46,422 bases of DNA from an uncultured Clostridia bacterium (GCA_946407735.1 CAMJPL010000023.1:1-46422), one strand, 5' to 3'; positions 7,895 to 15,718 are shown, counted from the stretch's first letter. The notes: a model not told the origin generated them from the sequence alone. Made by a program: numbers and translations.

Positions 7895-7933
7895 AAAAAA
7901 AGTTCCGCGCCTTCGCTGTGCGAAGACGCGGAA
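7895..7933 (-). terminator. Terminator of the SLOG/DUF1273 gene
   Basis: On the minus strand a hairpin with arms TTCCGCG and CGCGGAA (7903-7909 with 7927-7933) and an inner CTTCG/CGAAG stem is followed by seven T residues (7895-7901). The converging plus-strand gene ends at 7877 and could use the hairpin too, but has no T-tract. Confidence 0.75.
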
Positions 7934-7973
7934 TACGGTATTGTACGGCCGTGATTTTTCCCCCGGATGAAGG

Positions 7974-8528
7974 TCATCCTTGATCCGGGACGCTCCCGGC
8001 CGCTTTCGCGAGCTCGATTATCCTCACTTCCGCGCGTCTGGCGTAATTCACGGCGTTCGCCGTCCCGCCGCCCGGCCGTGTCTGCCATGACACGCAGTAT
8101 GCGCTGCGGTCGGCCATGTAGATGTTCCTCGCCTGATAGCAGTCGGGCGAGTACGCCGGGCGCAGATAGACGATCTCGTCGCAGATGCCGGTGATCGCCT
8201 CGAAGCGCGCCTTCATGATCCTGTCCGATACGTGGCGGTAGCCGTCGAAGGGAAGGGCGAGCGTGAGCGTCAGGGACGGGTTTTTGAGACGCCTGTTGAG
8301 GACGGTGATCTCGGCGAAGGTGTCGAAGCCTCTCGCCCCTCCGGCGTAGAAATGCGTCACCCCGAGGCGGATGAGAGAATCCACCGTCTCAGACAGCAGC
8401 GCCGACGAGGCGTCGTCCGGCGCGAAATCACGGTGCCCGGTAAAAAAGCAGGATACGCGCCGCGTGTCGGCGGATATCACGGGCGCCTCGCCGAGATAAT
8501 CGCGGAAGATCCGCGGTCTTTCCGACAT
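7974..8528 (-). CDS. SLOG-family protein, DUF1273/YpsA-like
   Basis: A 184-residue Rossmann-like protein of the SLOG superfamily. Seen are the N-terminal strand CFFTGHRDF, the nucleotide-binding YAGGARGFDTFAE (GGARGxD) and LALPFDGY, the family's order of motifs. It is a cytosolic protein. The group is thought to bind nucleotide-like ligands and YpsA has been tied to cell division in Bacillus, but its biochemical role is unsettled. The second of two adjacent ATG codons (8528) is chosen because GGGAG lies 7 nt upstream. The frame continues far upstream across the LysR gene, but that is antisense noise because a perfect promoter lies between. Divergent from the LysR gene. Confidence 0.85.
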   Translation of the reverse strand: MSERPRIFRDYLGEAPVISADTRRVSCFFTGHRDFAPDDASSALLSETVDSLIRLGVTHFYAGGARGFDTFAEITVLNRRLKNPSLTLTLALPFDGYRHVSDRIMKARFEAITGICDEIVYLRPAYSPDCYQARNIYMADRSAYCVSWQTRPGGGTANAVNYARRAEVRIIELAKAAGSVPDQG

Positions 8529-8598
8529 CATCCGTCTCCCTTCATAAAAAATATTTCCGGACCGCGCGGGTTCGGACGCGGCGTTCCCGGACAGTAAT

Positions 8599-8627
8599 AT
8601 TATATCCGATGAAAGCCGCCGTGTCAA
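8599..8627 (-). promoter_or_regulatory. Promoter of the DUF1273 gene
   Basis: On the minus strand TTGACA (8622-8627) and TATAAT (8599-8604) are separated by 17 nt, a full consensus sigma-A promoter about 70 nt upstream of the start. The divergent LysR gene begins at 8655, so a LysR operator could lie in the same gap. Confidence 0.8.
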
Positions 8628-8654
8628 GATGATTTTTCGCATAAATGGAGCAAA

Positions 8655-9554
8655 ATGCCGCTTACAGACAATAAGATCAGGACCTTCCTCTCCCTCGCCG
8701 ACACCCGCAGCTATACGCAGACGGCAAAAAAGCTGGGACTGACGCAGCCGGCGGTCAGCCATCAGATCCAGCAGCTCGAATACGAGTACGGCTCGAAGAT
8801 GTTCAGCCGCGTCAAGGGAAAGCTCAAGCTCACCCCGCAGGGCGAGATAATCCGCAGATACGCCCTTCAGGTCGATTCCCTCTCCGAGAGGGCGGCCATG
8901 GCGCTCGGCGACTCGGTCTCCGGCGTGTCGAGGCTTTCCGTCGGCGTGACGCAGACGGCGGGCGAGACCTTTGTGCCGAAGATACTCCCCCTGTATCTCG
9001 AGCAGCATCCGAGCGCGAGGGTCACGGTGACGAGCGACAGCCTTAAAAAGCTGTGCGACAGACTGCTTCATTACGAGCTCGATTTCGCCGTCGTCGACGG
9101 CAGCCCGGTGATCGAGGAGCTGGACACCGCTCTCCTCGCCCGCGACCGCGTCGCCGCGATCCTGCCGCCCGATCACCCGCTCGCCTCGCGCGATTCCGTC
9201 ACGCCGGATGATCTGAGGGGCGAGAGGTTCATCACGCGCCCGAAAAAATCTGGCACGAGGGCGATCTTCTCCGACTATCTCGCCTCCCTCGGCGAGAGCG
9301 AGGACATGCTCACCGCCTCGGTCGAGATCGACAGCGCGTATATGATAAAGCGCCTCGTCGCGGACGGCGTCGGCGTCTCGGTCATGGGAATGTCTGCCTG
9401 CCGCCGCGAGGCGGAAAGCGGTCTCATCGCCGCCGTGCCGTTCGCCGGAGAGGGCATGACGCGCGAGATAAGCGCGCTCTGCCGCCGTGATTACGCCGGC
9501 AGGAACATCCTCGGCGAGCTGATCTCGCTGTACGACTCGATGCCGGAGGAATGA
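8655..9554 (+). CDS. LysR-family transcriptional regulator
   Basis: A 299-residue regulator. Residues 5-65 form the winged helix-turn-helix with the typical FLSLADTRSYTQTAKKLGLT and QPAVSHQIQQLEYEYGSKMF. The rest is a two-lobed co-inducer-binding domain (starting near RLSVGVTQTAGE). Length is normal. It faces away from the DUF1273 gene, 126 nt apart, a common place for a LysR protein to control its neighbour and itself. The effector cannot be predicted. TGGAG lies just before the ATG at 8655. Confidence 0.9.
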   Translation: MPLTDNKIRTFLSLADTRSYTQTAKKLGLTQPAVSHQIQQLEYEYGSKMFSRVKGKLKLTPQGEIIRRYALQVDSLSERAAMALGDSVSGVSRLSVGVTQTAGETFVPKILPLYLEQHPSARVTVTSDSLKKLCDRLLHYELDFAVVDGSPVIEELDTALLARDRVAAILPPDHPLASRDSVTPDDLRGERFITRPKKSGTRAIFSDYLASLGESEDMLTASVEIDSAYMIKRLVADGVGVSVMGMSACRREAESGLIAAVPFAGEGMTREISALCRRDYAGRNILGELISLYDSMPEE

Positions 9555-9623
9555 TGCCGGGGCGGCTGTGATGCCGGACGCTCCATGACTTAATAATAAT
9601 TTCAAAATAATTCAACATATATT

Positions 9624-9733
9624 TGTAGTAAAGCTTTTGGGAAAGGTGGGGGTCTGGGGGCGGAAAACCCTTTTCTCGAACCTTTGCGGCTCTGCCGCAA
9701 AGGAGAAGGGTCTTTCCGCCCCCAGATAATGGT
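9624..9733 (+). repeat. Hairpin repeat (AAAGTCTTTG family) with nested second hairpin
   Basis: The left flank GTAGTAAAGCTTTTGGG is followed by GGTGGGGGT and an outer stem CTGGGGGCGGAAA (9654-9666) pairing with TTTCCGCCCCCAG (9713-9725). Inside sit CCCTT/AAGGG and a second hairpin CCTTTGCGGC TCT GCCGCAAAGG. It looks as though one palindrome has been inserted into the loop of another. It lies between the LysR gene and spoVG. Confidence 0.85.
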
Positions 9734-9775
9734 TGAGCTTTATATTTGAAATTAGTATAAAAAGCCGGTGGGAAA

Positions 9776-9805
9776 AGAAAAACCGTCCGCCGGATTTGGC
9801 GGACG
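9776..9805 (-). terminator. Terminator of spoVG
   Basis: On the minus strand, arms CGTCCGCC and GGCGGACG (9798-9805 with 9784-9791) around a 6-nt loop are followed by GTTTTTCTTTT, a classic intrinsic terminator 20 nt after the spoVG stop. Confidence 0.85.
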
Positions 9806-9825
9806 CGGGATGATCTTTAGTCTGA

Positions 9826-10155
9826 TCAGACGCTGAGTACTGTTTCCTCGGGCCGCTCCTCGGCGGCGGTGCCGGCGGCGAGCTCCTCCTCGAATATCTC
9901 GAGCGCTTTCCTGTAAGCCTCGATGACCGACGTTTCGAGTTCGCTGCGGAAATCGGCGGTTATCGGATGGACGATGTCTCTGAAGGTGCCGTCCGGGTTC
10001 TTGCGGCTGGGCATCACGATGAAAAGCCTGTTCTTGGCGTTTATGACCTTGATGTCGTGAAGAGCGAGCTGGCCGTCGAAGGTGACGGAGACCACGGCCC
10101 TCATAGGCCCGGCGTCCTGGAAGAGCTTGCGGACCTTTATATCGGTGATTTTCAT
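9826..10155 (-). CDS. spoVG: SpoVG family RNA/DNA-binding regulator
   Basis: A 109-residue protein matching SpoVG throughout: MKITDIKVRKLF at the start, then AVVSVTFDGQLALHDIKVI, and the signature MPSRKNPDGTFRDIVHP before the C-terminal helix. SpoVG is a small dimeric nucleic-acid-binding regulator of Bacillota, named for a role in spore cortex formation and asymmetric septation and also acting on many other genes. The acidic tail after about residue 90 varies. The gene is monocistronic: own promoter at 10224-10252 and terminator at 9784-9805. It is divergent from murC. Confidence 0.95.
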   Translation of the reverse strand: MKITDIKVRKLFQDAGPMRAVVSVTFDGQLALHDIKVINAKNRLFIVMPSRKNPDGTFRDIVHPITADFRSELETSVIEAYRKALEIFEEELAAGTAAEERPEETVLSV

Positions 10156-10223
10156 TGCCGAATCCTCTGTGTGTGGTAAACCAACAGCCGCGTCATCCGT
10201 TTGACGCAGCCGGATACCTGATT

Positions 10224-10252
10224 ATTATACTAAAATATTGTGTACGATTTAA
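10224..10252 (-). promoter_or_regulatory. Probable promoter of spoVG
   Basis: On the minus strand TATAAT (10224-10229) is preceded at 17 nt by TTAAAT (10247-10252), a weak -35. The alternative sigma-H type sequence known for spoVG in Bacillus was not recognised. Confidence 0.45.
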
Positions 10253-10350
10253 CAGCATTGTGCAAAATATTCTTTAATTTCAAATTAAAAAGCCGCCAAA
10301 GAGCGGATTCAGACGCGGAAACGCGCGATTTGAGCGCGGGAGAATGAGAA

Positions 10351-11772
10351 ATGAGCTATGACGGAAGGCGCGATATAGAGCGCCTGATAGACGGGATCGC
10401 GAAGACGAGAGCGCCGAGGGTGTATTTCATCGGTCTCGGAGGAGTGTCGGTGTCGAGCCTCGCGCTCGAGTCGCTTGAAAGGGGATACGCCGTCTCCGGC
10501 TCCGACCGGAGCGAAAGCGAGCTGACCGACAAGGTCGCCGCCGCCGGCGGAGAGGTGCATATCGGCCACGACGCCGCGAACGTAAGGGCGTTTCGCCCCG
10601 ATCTTCTGGTCTATTCGGCGGCGATACACGACGACAACCCCGAGATGATGGCGGCGAGGGAGGACAGCATCCCGGTGTTCAGACGCGCTGAGTATCTCGG
10701 CTATATCATGTCGGAGAGCCGGGTGCGCGTCGGCGTATGCGGCATGCACGGCAAGAGCACCACGACTGGCCTTGTCTCGCATCTTCTGATCGACGGCGGG
10801 CTCGACCCGACGGTCGAGGTCGGCGCTCCGGTGGCCGAGCTCGGCGGCTGCTGCCGCGACGGCGAGGGCGGCATCTTCGTCTACGAGGCCTGCGAGTACA
10901 CCGACTCCTTCCTTTATACGGCTCCGACCGACGTCATCGTTACGAACATCGACCTCGAGCATCTCGACTGGTTCAGCGGCCTCGACGCGATAATAGCCTC
11001 GTTCAGGCGCTTCATCTCGATGTCGCGCCGCGCCGTCCTCAACGCCGCCGACGAAAACGTCATGCGCGCCGCCGAAGGGTACGAAGGCGAGATCATTACA
11101 TACTCGGCCGATCCGTCGGTCAAAGCCGACTACACCTGCGGGGAGATAGTCTACGATCACGGCCATCCGTCGTTTGACGTCTACGAGCGCGGCAGTCTTC
11201 TGCTTCACGCGTCACTCGGACTCGCCGGGGCGCACAACGCGATGAACGCTCTCGCCGCCATAGCCGAGGCGAGGGCCCTCGGCGTCGCCGCCTCGTCAAT
11301 CGAGCGCTCGCTCCCGGTATTCACCGGCTGTCAGAGGCGCTTCGAGCGGATCGGCGTCACGAAGAACGGAGCCCTGCTTTACGACGACTACGCCCATCAT
11401 CCGACCGAGATCGCGGCGATACTGAAGACTGTCAAGACCCTCGGCTGCCGCCGCTCGGTCATAATCCATCAGCCGCACACCTACTCGCGCCTTCAGGGGC
11501 TTTACGACAGCTACACCGAGCTGTTCAGGCCCGGCGAGATCCTGTCCGACACCGATGTTGTGATCTTCGCCGACATCTACGCCGCGAGGGAGAAGGCGGA
11601 GGACTATCACGTATCGTCCGAGCGCCTTGCCGCCGACACCGGCCGCATGTATCTCGGAAGCTTTGAGAACATCGCCAGATGGATAGACGAAAACACCGGC
11701 GAGGGAGACGTCGTGATGACGGTCGGCGCCGGCGATGTGGTGAAGCTGACGAAGATGGTGGCGATGAGGTGA
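10351..11772 (+). CDS. murC: UDP-N-acetylmuramate--L-alanine ligase
   Basis: A 473-residue Mur ligase that adds L-alanine to UDP-MurNAc in peptidoglycan precursor synthesis. Domain 1 (about 20-115) is Rossmann-like, beginning VYFIGLGGVSVSSLA and including SGSD, the MurC pattern. The central ATPase domain has the P-loop CGMHGKSTT (130-138, Lys135) where most MurC have GTHGKT, then YEACEYTDSFL and NIDLEHLDWF. Domain 3 has DDYAHHPTEIAAIL and QPHTYSRL. Length is normal. GGGAG lies 12 nt before the ATG. It stands alone, away from other mur genes. Confidence 0.95.
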   Translation: MSYDGRRDIERLIDGIAKTRAPRVYFIGLGGVSVSSLALESLERGYAVSGSDRSESELTDKVAAAGGEVHIGHDAANVRAFRPDLLVYSAAIHDDNPEMMAAREDSIPVFRRAEYLGYIMSESRVRVGVCGMHGKSTTTGLVSHLLIDGGLDPTVEVGAPVAELGGCCRDGEGGIFVYEACEYTDSFLYTAPTDVIVTNIDLEHLDWFSGLDAIIASFRRFISMSRRAVLNAADENVMRAAEGYEGEIITYSADPSVKADYTCGEIVYDHGHPSFDVYERGSLLLHASLGLAGAHNAMNALAAIAEARALGVAASSIERSLPVFTGCQRRFERIGVTKNGALLYDDYAHHPTEIAAILKTVKTLGCRRSVIIHQPHTYSRLQGLYDSYTELFRPGEILSDTDVVIFADIYAAREKAEDYHVSSERLAADTGRMYLGSFENIARWIDENTGEGDVVMTVGAGDVVKLTKMVAMR

Positions 11773-11792
11773 GGAAAGGATCGCCTTTTTAG

Positions 11793-11899
11793 CCCTCATC
11801 TGTCAGGAGGCTGCGCCTCCTGACACCTTCCCCCGGAGGGGGAAGGACCTGAAAGGAAAGCTGCTCCGCAGCTTTCAATCAGTGTTCCGCTTCGCGGAA
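11793..11899. repeat. Second locus of the palindrome mosaic
   Basis: The order CCCTCATCTGTCA, stem GGAGG/CCTCC, TGACA, CCTTCCCCC/GGGGGAAGG, GAAAGCTGC/GCAGCTTTC, TTCCGC/GCGGAA repeats the module order seen at 165-265. The boundary words are the same but the stems carry paired changes (GTTGC/GCAAC there, GCTGC/GCAGC here). It starts 20 nt after the murC stop. Confidence 0.85.
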
Positions 11900-12127
11900 T
11901 AAAATGCGTGTGGGGAATATCGCGTTGCACAGCGGAGAGGTGGCCTGACATAACGAGAATGGGCGAAGTCCGACTCATCTTTTATAGAGAAAAAACCGAT
12001 CCGCGAACGGCTCAGGAACGCCGGGCGCGGATCAATGTTCGGCTCGGTCGCTTCCGGACTCCGCGCCCTCCCGCATTCGCGGCGATGCCGCGAATGCCTG
12101 CGTCCATCGCGGTGAAAGACCCGATCC
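11900..12127. other. Intergenic stretch without recognised gene
   Basis: Between the palindrome mosaic and the tRNA terminator. One further palindrome, CGCATTCGCGG/CCGCGAATGCG, lies at about 12071-12093. Reading frames across this stretch (11908-12264 plus, 11875-12147 minus) have no ribosome binding site, and the first runs through the tRNA, so none is called. Confidence 0.55.
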
Positions 12128-12165
12128 AAATAAAAATGACACGCCACGGCGTGTCATTTTTATTT
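12128..12165 (-). terminator. Terminator of tRNA-Trp
   Basis: An 18-bp perfect inverted repeat (12128-12145 with 12148-12165) starting right at the encoded CCA end. On the minus strand its second arm ends in ATTTTTATTT. It is symmetrical and could also stop transcription from the other side. Confidence 0.8.
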
Positions 12166-12240
12166 GGCAGGGGTAGAACGGCTCGAACGCTCGACACGCG
12201 GTTTTGGAGACCGCTGCTCTACCAACTGAGCTATGCCCCT
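12165..12240 (-). tRNA. tRNA-Trp (CCA anticodon)
   Basis: The minus strand folds as a tRNA: acceptor AGGGGCA with TACCCCT, D arm GCTC/GAGC, anticodon stem GCGGT/ACCGC with loop CTCCAAA giving anticodon CCA, T arm GAGCG/CGTTC around TTCGAGC, discriminator G and an encoded CCA (12165-12167). The acceptor stem has one C-A mismatch at pair 6-67. All other stems pair, and the conserved D- and T-loop bases are present. It is probably functional. Confidence 0.95.
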
Positions 12241-12244
12241 AAAT

Positions 12245-12278
12245 CAATTAGCAATGAGCAATGAGCAATTAGCAATTA
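12245..12278. repeat. Heptad tandem repeat CAATTAG/CAATGAG, locus 1
   Basis: About five degenerate copies of the heptamer CAATTAG or CAATGAG just downstream of tRNA-Trp on the plus strand. The same unit recurs at 13878-13911 (same orientation) and 14041-14074 (inverted). It is not coding. Confidence 0.8.
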
Positions 12279-12484
12279 CTATAATCGTTCATTCCGTTGT
12301 TGACCTTAATATTATACCATATTATTTCGAAAAAATCAAGATGACATTATGCACAAAAAGACGGCGCGGATTTACCGCGTTGATGTGCTTGTCTACAATT
12401 CACAGAATGAACATCAAATTCCGATGAATGGAGCGGCTCGATGATGTATAATAATCCGGATCGCAATCGGATTGGTTTATTCAT

Positions 12485-13867
12485 ATGGAAAATACGGCTG
12501 AGAGGACGCTTTCGCGCTATGTGCGCGATCCGGCGTTCTATAAGAAATTCGCCATGCTGGCGGGACCGATAATCCTGCAGAACATCATCACCCAGACCGT
12601 CAACCTCGCCGACAATGTCATGGTCTCCGATCTCGGCGAGATCACGCTCGACGGCGTCTACGCGACGAACGTCGTATCGACCTTCGTCGGGCAGGTGGTG
12701 CACGGCATCGCCCCCGCCATGACGGTGCTGGCGGCGCAGTACTGGGGCAAAAGGGACGGCGAGAGCGTAAAGAAGATCGTCTCGATCGGGATGAAGATAT
12801 GCTTCCTCTGCTCGGCCATGATATCGCTGCTCATGATCGCCGTCCCGCAGCTGATGCTCCGTCTGTTCACGTCGAACGCCGAGGTCATAGCGTCGGCGCT
12901 GACCTACGCGCGGATAATGGGCGTCGGATATCTTTTCTTCTGCATCTCCGACGTGCTCGTCTCGGCCATGAGGTGCGTCGAGATCGTCAGGATAGGGCTC
13001 ATCGACTCGATAGTCGCGCTGGTGTTCAACATCTCGCTCAACTGGCTGCTCATATACGGCAATCTCGGCTTCCCGGCGCTCGGGGCGACCGGCGCGGCTC
13101 TCGCCACCGTGATATCCCGCCTCGCCGAGTGCGCGCTGATGGTGTGGTTCGTATTCTTCCGCGACAAACGGCTCGGCATGAAGCTGAAGGACGTCTTCAC
13201 AAGGTCGGAAGAGGCGCTTTACCGCGATTTCCTGAGATACGGTCTGCCGGTGTTCATCGGCTCGATCACATGGGGCATCAACCTCAGCGTGCAGGGGATG
13301 ATCGTCGGCCGCTTCGACGTATATTCCACCGCCGCCTATTCCATCGCCGGGACGGTGTTCAGCATCCTGACTGTCGCCGCCTACGGCTCGGCGACGACGT
13401 CGAGCATCATCATCGGCAAGACCGTCGGCTCGGGCGACGTGCCGCTCGTCAAGCAGTACGCGCGGACGCTGCAGCTGATATTCCTCGGCGTCGGCGCCGT
13501 CACCGGGCTGCTGATATGGTTCTCGCGCCCGATAGTGCTGGATATCTACGGCGACCTCGAGGCTGAGACGCTTGCCTTCGCCGATCAGTTTTTAAAGGTC
13601 CTCGCCGTCTGCTCTGTCGGCACGTCGTATCAGATGTCGGTCAACACCGGCATAGTTCGCGCCGGAGGCGACACGAAGTTCGTCCTCATAAACGATCTCT
13701 GCTTCGTCTGGCTGATAGTCCTGCCGTCCTCCGCCCTCACTGCCTTCGTCCTCCATACCCCGACATGGATCACCGTCGCCTGCCTTAAATGCGACCAGAT
13801 CCTGAAATGCATAGTCGCGGTCATAAAGGTCAACCGGTGGAGGTGGATGAAGAAGCTGACCCGGTAG
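12485..13867 (+). CDS. MATE family efflux transporter
   Basis: A 460-residue integral membrane protein with twelve predicted helices in two related halves. The N-terminal half contains AGPIILQNIITQTVNLADNVMV and AAQYWGKRDGESVKK, the second half RYGLPVFIGSITWGINLSVQGMIVGRF, and both are typical MATE signatures. Such proteins export cationic drugs, dyes or metabolites in exchange for Na+ or H+. Substrate and coupling ion cannot be told here. A TATAAT lies at 12447-12452 without a clear -35. The gene is framed by heptad repeats on both sides and ends in a good terminator. Confidence 0.92.
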   Translation: MENTAERTLSRYVRDPAFYKKFAMLAGPIILQNIITQTVNLADNVMVSDLGEITLDGVYATNVVSTFVGQVVHGIAPAMTVLAAQYWGKRDGESVKKIVSIGMKICFLCSAMISLLMIAVPQLMLRLFTSNAEVIASALTYARIMGVGYLFFCISDVLVSAMRCVEIVRIGLIDSIVALVFNISLNWLLIYGNLGFPALGATGAALATVISRLAECALMVWFVFFRDKRLGMKLKDVFTRSEEALYRDFLRYGLPVFIGSITWGINLSVQGMIVGRFDVYSTAAYSIAGTVFSILTVAAYGSATTSSIIIGKTVGSGDVPLVKQYARTLQLIFLGVGAVTGLLIWFSRPIVLDIYGDLEAETLAFADQFLKVLAVCSVGTSYQMSVNTGIVRAGGDTKFVLINDLCFVWLIVLPSSALTAFVLHTPTWITVACLKCDQILKCIVAVIKVNRWRWMKKLTR

Positions 13868-13877
13868 CAGGCGGCAT

Positions 13878-13911
13878 CCAATTAGCAATTAGCAATGAGT
13901 AATTAGCAATG
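13878..13911. repeat. Heptad tandem repeat, locus 2
   Basis: Degenerate copies of CAATTAG/CAATGAG, same orientation as at 12245, beginning 11 nt after the MATE stop codon and running up to the terminator. Confidence 0.8.
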
Positions 13912-13917
13912 AAGGTG

Positions 13918-13949
13918 GGCTTTTTCGCGTGCGCGAAAAAGCCTTTTTT
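13918..13949 (+). terminator. Terminator of the MATE gene
   Basis: Arms 13918-13929 and 13932-13943 (GGCTTTTTCGCG with CGCGAAAAAGCC) form a 12-bp stem followed by six T residues. Confidence 0.88.
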
Positions 13950-13999
13950 ATTATTCAGATTTTATATAAGTCGTTTCTGCTGCAATGATTTATAGAAAA

Positions 14000-14036
14000 T
14001 AAAAAATGACATGTTTCGCCAAAGGCGAAACATGTC
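14000..14036 (-). terminator. Terminator of solute-binding protein gene no. 2
   Basis: A 13-bp perfect stem (GACATGTTTCGCC with GGCGAAACATGTC; 14008-14020 and 14024-14036) is followed on the minus strand by ATTTTTTATTTT. About 40 nt separate it from the stop codon, filled by heptad repeats. Confidence 0.85.
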
Positions 14037-14040
14037 TTCC

Positions 14041-14074
14041 TTCATTGCTAATTACTAATTGCTAATTGCTAATT
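14041..14074. repeat. Heptad tandem repeat, locus 3 (inverted)
   Basis: Copies of CTAATTG/CTAATTA, the reverse complement of the units at 12245 and 13878, ending 1-2 nt before the minus-strand stop codon at 14076. Confidence 0.8.
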
Positions 14075-14075
14075 C

Positions 14076-15599
14076 TTATCCTATCTCGCTGTACAGATCA
14101 ATGGTCTTCTGCAGCGCGGTCTCGGCTTTCGCCTGATTCTTGGTCCAGAGGGAGGCGAAGTCGGGGGTCTCCTTGTTCCATGCGGGGATCATCTTTTCCA
14201 TCAGGCCGCCCCAGTTCATGATGTCGCCGATGTCGTAGGTCATCGTCGAGAAGATGATGTCGAGCATCTCGAGCGATTCCTCGTCGCGCATGTACTTGCC
14301 CTGAAGGGTGAGATCGTAGTAGGCGGGGGTGAGCAGTTCGGCACTCTTGGCGGCGAAGGCCTCGATGATCATGCCGGCGCGGTCGGTGTCGGCGCAGGAG
14401 ATCGGGACGCAGACAAAGCCTGTGCCGTAGGGGTCGTTCTGGGTGAAGTACCCGGTCTGTGTCTCGTCGTATTTCGGGTTCGGGATGACGCCGAAATCGG
14501 TCTCGACGGCGCGCAGACGCGCGATGTTCTTCATGTGGCACCATGTGAAGAGGGTGTTTTTGCCCTCGATCATGTGCACGATGACGTCGTAGTCGCCCTG
14601 TCCCTTGTATACGGTGAGCTCGGTCGACATCGACATCGTCGAGTCGGTGGCGATGAAGTCGATGAGGCGCTGCCAGCTGTTGACCGAATGGTCGTTGTAG
14701 AAGGACAGCTCGGGCATGCCCTCGGCATTTTTTATGCCGAAGAAGTTGCCGAGGCCGGTCCACATGGTCGCGCAGGAGTCGGCGAAGTGGAGCCATCCGA
14801 CGCGGTCGTTCTCGGTCATCTTGCCGTCGCCGTCGACGTCGGAGGTGACGGCGTTCGAGAGCTCGATCAGCTTGTCGAGCGTCCAGCTGCCGTTCTTTAC
14901 CAGATCGTACGGGCTCTCGAGGCCGAAATCGCTCACGATGGGCTTGACGAAGGCGATAATGTTGACGGCATCGTTGTCGGCGGTCGTGATCTCGCCGGCG
15001 GCGTAGAAGACGCGGTCGAACAGGGAGCAGGACTCGACCGAGTTCCTGTCCCACCACGGCTTCGTGAGGTCGATGTAGTTTATCTGACCGAGCTCGTCGA
15101 GCATGCCGTTCACGGCAAAGCTGCCGACGGCGTAGCCGGAGCCTATGAGGGCGTCGATCGGCTCGCCCGCCTGTATCAGCTTCTTCACCTTCGACTGGTA
15201 GTCGCCGGAGGAGCGCCCCGCGTCCCCGTCATACGACTGCTCGATCTTTACGTTGTATTTTTCCTCGATGAAGGAATTGCGGCTGTAGATGGCGTCGTTC
15301 AGCGCCTCGCCGTTAAGGTCCTCGGCCCAGACGTCGGCGACGTCCCAGAAGCCGGGCTCGCCGGTGCCGCGGATGTGGAAGGTGAAGGTCTCCCCGCCGT
15401 AATCGGCCTCGGGCAGACCGGGATCGTAGATGTCGACCGGTTCGGTCTCGGTGCTCTCGGAGAGCTGGCCGTCCTGCGCGGCGGTGGCGGAAGGCTGGCC
15501 CGCGTCGGCGGCCTCGCCGCACGACATGAAGGCTGCGCACGACAAAAGCGCCGCGAGACAGAACGCCGCGGCGCGCGCTGAAAATCTGCTTGCTTGCAT
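14076..15599 (-). CDS. ABC transporter solute-binding lipoprotein, no. 2
   Basis: A 507-residue extracellular lipoprotein. Signal peptide with lipobox FMSC (Cys27), low-complexity tether to about 55, then a periplasmic-binding-protein fold. Family marks are LNGEALNDAIYSRNSFIEEKYN (lobe 1 start), TKPWWDRNSVE, YDLVKNGSWTLDKLIEL and DFGVIPNPKYDE. Residues 254-265 read DVDGDGKMTEND, an EF-hand-like calcium loop. The ATG at 15599 is chosen for its AGGAG nine nt upstream and because an earlier Met would put extra polar residues before the signal peptide. Ligand unknown, presumably oligosaccharide. No permease gene is nearby. Confidence 0.88.
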   Translation of the reverse strand: MQASRFSARAAAFCLAALLSCAAFMSCGEAADAGQPSATAAQDGQLSESTETEPVDIYDPGLPEADYGGETFTFHIRGTGEPGFWDVADVWAEDLNGEALNDAIYSRNSFIEEKYNVKIEQSYDGDAGRSSGDYQSKVKKLIQAGEPIDALIGSGYAVGSFAVNGMLDELGQINYIDLTKPWWDRNSVESCSLFDRVFYAAGEITTADNDAVNIIAFVKPIVSDFGLESPYDLVKNGSWTLDKLIELSNAVTSDVDGDGKMTENDRVGWLHFADSCATMWTGLGNFFGIKNAEGMPELSFYNDHSVNSWQRLIDFIATDSTMSMSTELTVYKGQGDYDVIVHMIEGKNTLFTWCHMKNIARLRAVETDFGVIPNPKYDETQTGYFTQNDPYGTGFVCVPISCADTDRAGMIIEAFAAKSAELLTPAYYDLTLQGKYMRDEESLEMLDIIFSTMTYDIGDIMNWGGLMEKMIPAWNKETPDFASLWTKNQAKAETALQKTIDLYSEIG

Positions 15600-15669
15600 C
15601 GGAATATGCTCCTTGATGTGATCTGAATACATCCCGGGGCATTTTTGCCCCGGCGCTGATATCTTCTAG

Positions 15670-15698
15670 ATTATATCACAAAAATGAGCCATGTTCAA
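15670..15698 (-). promoter_or_regulatory. Promoter of solute-binding protein gene no. 2
   Basis: On the minus strand TTGAAC (15693-15698) and TATAAT (15670-15675) are 17 nt apart, about 70 nt upstream of the start. Confidence 0.75.
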
Positions 15699-15718
15699 AG
15701 CAAAAGAGTTAATTTTCG

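Noticed and set aside
7974..9605. 543-residue minus-strand frame extending DUF1273 upstream
   Set aside because: The N-terminal 350 residues are the antisense of the LysR gene. A consensus promoter and a good ribosome site lie at the short start.
11908..12264. 118-residue plus-strand frame
   Set aside because: It runs through the tRNA-Trp terminator and the tRNA itself and has no ribosome site.
12241..14075. Possible CRISPR array from short repeats
   Set aside because: Heptads are contiguous without spacers of regular size, and no cas gene is present.
14535..15581. 348-residue plus-strand frame
   Set aside because: Complement of the solute-binding protein gene; Val/Asp/Gly-rich shadow typical of GC-rich DNA.
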